NCBI RefSeq assembly: GCF_025370935.1 | Contig: NC_133496.1 | Span: 3,970,292-4,034,291, forward strand | DNA from: Choristoneura fumiferana | Taxonomy: Eukaryota > Arthropoda > Insecta > Lepidoptera > Tortricidae | DNA: 64,000 nucleotides | Direction of reading: 5' to 3' | Part shown: piece after piece, positions 62,135-64,000 of the stretch | How positions within the stretch are numbered: position 1 is the stretch's first letter | How the letters are laid out: each line of letters starts with the position of its first letter | Position numbers and translations under genes: made by a program | Notes under the pieces: model-generated | What the model saw: only the letters and a program-made list of their open reading frames with translations | Told to the model about the DNA's origin: nothing | Database searches by the model: none

Positions 62135-62480
62135 TCTTCTTCTTCTTGCCCCCCTCCCATTTCAACTGGGGTCGGGCCTCCTTGTACGTCGGCGCCAGGA
62201 CGCTCTGTCCTGGGTTGTCGTTGGTGAGATATTCAGGGCTTTCAGATCCCTCTCAACATTAGTCCACCATGTAGACGGCGGTCTTCCTTTACCACGGGGT
62301 TTAGTAGGGATGTTTAGCGCTATCTTAACGGAGTAGCTCTCATCTCTTCTTTTTATGTGGCCGTACCAGCGAAGTCGACTTTCTTTAAGTTTCTCTGCGA
62401 CTGGGGCCACTTTAAATGATCCCCTGACGTGCTCGTTGCGGACTTTATCTAAACGCGTCACGCCGCCCGCCCAGCGCAAA
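62135..62480 (-). mobile_element. 5'-truncated LINE, C-terminal reverse-transcriptase ORF remnant
   Basis: Minus-strand frame open for about 100 codons: MRWAGGVTRLDKVRNEHVRG, ESRLRWYGHIKRRDE, PRGKGRPPSTWW, ASWRRRTRRPDP. This is the highly repeated C-terminus of moth RTE-like LINEs. The catalytic domain is missing. It lies just after the 67-aa Cys-rich ORF. Confidence 0.82.
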
Positions 62481-62848
62481 TATCTGACACGACTGACTCT
62501 ATTTCTAAGACCGCTACGACGTCAGATTTTTTTGCACGCTGCGCTGTGGCAGTTAAATGCAGACGACTGTACTGTATCCTATTGTTTTCAAGCAGCCTGG
62601 AAGGCCTAGGATGTGTTTGTTTTATAGACACGGCGTAACTACAATTAGTTGTGTCTTTCACTAAAGGCACAAAATGTAACGAAAATAACAACGATTGTAA
62701 AGAGATACTTCGTTAAGCAATAATTATTTATAATCAAACTTACTTCAGTAAAAATATACATATTGTGATATTTACTTGAATAAAATATACGTACATATTG
62801 TGACGTTTATTTATTTTATTTTACAAAATTTTAGCCGCGGTATTGAAG

Positions 62849-63136
62849 CCGTGGTGGCCTAGTGGTTTGACTTGCCTCTCAAGCAGAGGATCGTAGGTTC
62901 AAACCCAGGCCCGCACTTCTGAATTTTCGAAATTCATGCGCGAAATTACATTTGATTACCACGTGTTTTACGGTAAAGGAAAAATCGTGAGAAAACCTGC
63001 ACAAGCCTGCGAAGCAAATGTGTGTGTGAGTGGAATTCCCAATCCGCACTGGGCCCGCGTCGTGGGAACACAAGCCCTCTCATTCTGAAGGTCTGTGCTC
63101 AGCAGTGGAACGTCAAAAAGTCTGGGATGATGATGA
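62849..63136 (+). mobile_element. tRNA-derived SINE family A
   Basis: Head gccgtggtggcctagtggttt, B box aggttcaaacccagg, body with small deletions, end gtctgggatgatgatg. Confidence 0.82.
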
Positions 63137-63760
63137 TTATATAAGGTATTGAGTGACAATTACGGGATTTCACTCGTTTACGATGGGAATCCCGAAACTT
63201 AGTGCATTTCATTAAAGTTTGCACGTAAAACATCCGCGCCAAACTGCATATCACTAATTCTAGTGGTTGAGATTTTATTCTGATCCCGGGGAATATCGCG
63301 ATGGAAGTAGGCTTGGTGTTATTACAAACGACCAGCTATCTACAACCCTATCAAAACACTTTCAGCCATTTAGCTACCTACATTTTCTCATTATAATACC
63401 ATTAAAATCCCGGTTAGAAACAAAGCAATAGGATATAATACATAACCTGCCATCACTTTTTTCGTAGTTTCATTCGCTGAATCTACTATCTTATATTTAC
63501 TATTAGATAAAAGATAACCGCTGGTCCAGTTAAAATGATAACACCTGTACATTTACCTTCAGTTGAGGTCATAGCGCCAAGTCATTCGACTACTTCGACC
63601 CGCGCGGAGATTTTAACAGACTTGTAACCAAGCGTTTGAAAACAAAAATAGGTGACTCATAGTTTAAAAAAGGTTACAGAAAAGTCTTGGTTACAAGCCG
63701 TTTTGCGGCCCAAAAAACCAGTGTCTAAAAATTTGAGTTTAAACCGAGTTAAGGTTCAAG

Positions 63761-63901
63761 ATGTGCGTATGTTGTACGTGTGACTGCGGCTCGTGTGGCA
63801 AAATCCTTCGATGCTTACTTTGTATTACAGCGTGTGTTTTTCTGCTGAAAATGTGTGGAGTAGAAGTTGATGATGATTGCTGCCAGTGTGGGGAAGAATA
63901 G
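63761..63901 (+). CDS. Cysteine-rich small protein 3 (46 aa), same layout as protein 2
   Basis: Unrecognised. MCVCCTCDCGSCGK, then a hydrophobic Cys-bearing stretch (ILRCLLCITACVFLLK), then MCGVEVDDDCCQCGEE and stop TAG. Thirteen of 46 residues are Cys. The order (Cys-dense N-terminus, basic residue, hydrophobic core, C-G-aromatic/aliphatic-E, acidic end with C-x-C or CC-x-C) repeats that of the 67-aa ORF. The bases before the ATG (ggttcaag) weakly resemble the other leaders. Short length makes chance possible, but the parallel layout argues for a real gene family. Confidence 0.5.
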   Translation: MCVCCTCDCGSCGKILRCLLCITACVFLLKMCGVEVDDDCCQCGEE

Positions 63902-64000
63902 TTACAGGGGAGATCGTCATGGGGGAAGATCGGATGCATCGTCAGCCGGAAGACGTCCACTGCTGAATAAAGGCTCCTTCATCATCAAACAGCGGTAGGA

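Overview
The window is animal nuclear DNA, most likely from a moth or butterfly. Short GC-rich exons sit in long AT-rich introns packed with tRNA-derived SINEs, palindromic MITEs, 5'-truncated LINE tails ending in (ATG)n, a BEL/Pao element and CCTAA (insect TTAGG-type) repeats. I found no bacterial-type genes, CRISPR array or operon. All gene models were joined by eye from splice sites, reading phase and family motifs, so each boundary is a prediction.

1 to 28 kb, + strand: the 3' two thirds of an attractin gene (human ATRN; Drosophila distracted is the likely counterpart). Seventeen coding exons (941-27500) encode the last kelch blades, PSI/plexin-like cysteine modules, two laminin-type EGF modules, the membrane-proximal region, one transmembrane helix and a conserved cytoplasmic tail. 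The 5' part lies off the left edge. The exons for the C-type-lectin module expected between 11371 and 19658 are absent. That interval holds two 100-N assembly gaps around a contig that is almost entirely one nearly pristine BEL/Pao retrotransposon (11810-18284). In that element gag and pol are in the same frame and are separated by a single TGA in the strong readthrough context UGA-CUA-G.

28 to 39 kb: a probable 3'UTR intron and a long, transposon-poor, AT-rich stretch after the attractin stop, probably a long 3'UTR, followed by repeat-bearing intergenic DNA.

40 to 56.4 kb, + strand: a CAP-superfamily (antigen 5/SCP-like) gene of at least 13 coding exons. The first visible exon holds a signal-peptide-like segment. 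A CAP domain follows, then about 365 residues of charged, low-complexity tail with a duplicated RRKLFE motif. The start codon is not resolved.

57.9 to 63.9 kb, + strand: three tiny intronless ORFs (69, 67 and 46 codons) that are 19-28% cysteine. At least two share a CC-rich N-terminus, a central hydrophobic Cys-bearing segment and an acidic tail. Two share a leader motif. I know no family that matches, and this is the best candidate for something undescribed.

Transposons are unusually often placed against splice sites: about half a dozen repeat ends lie within a few tens of bases of a predicted donor or acceptor.
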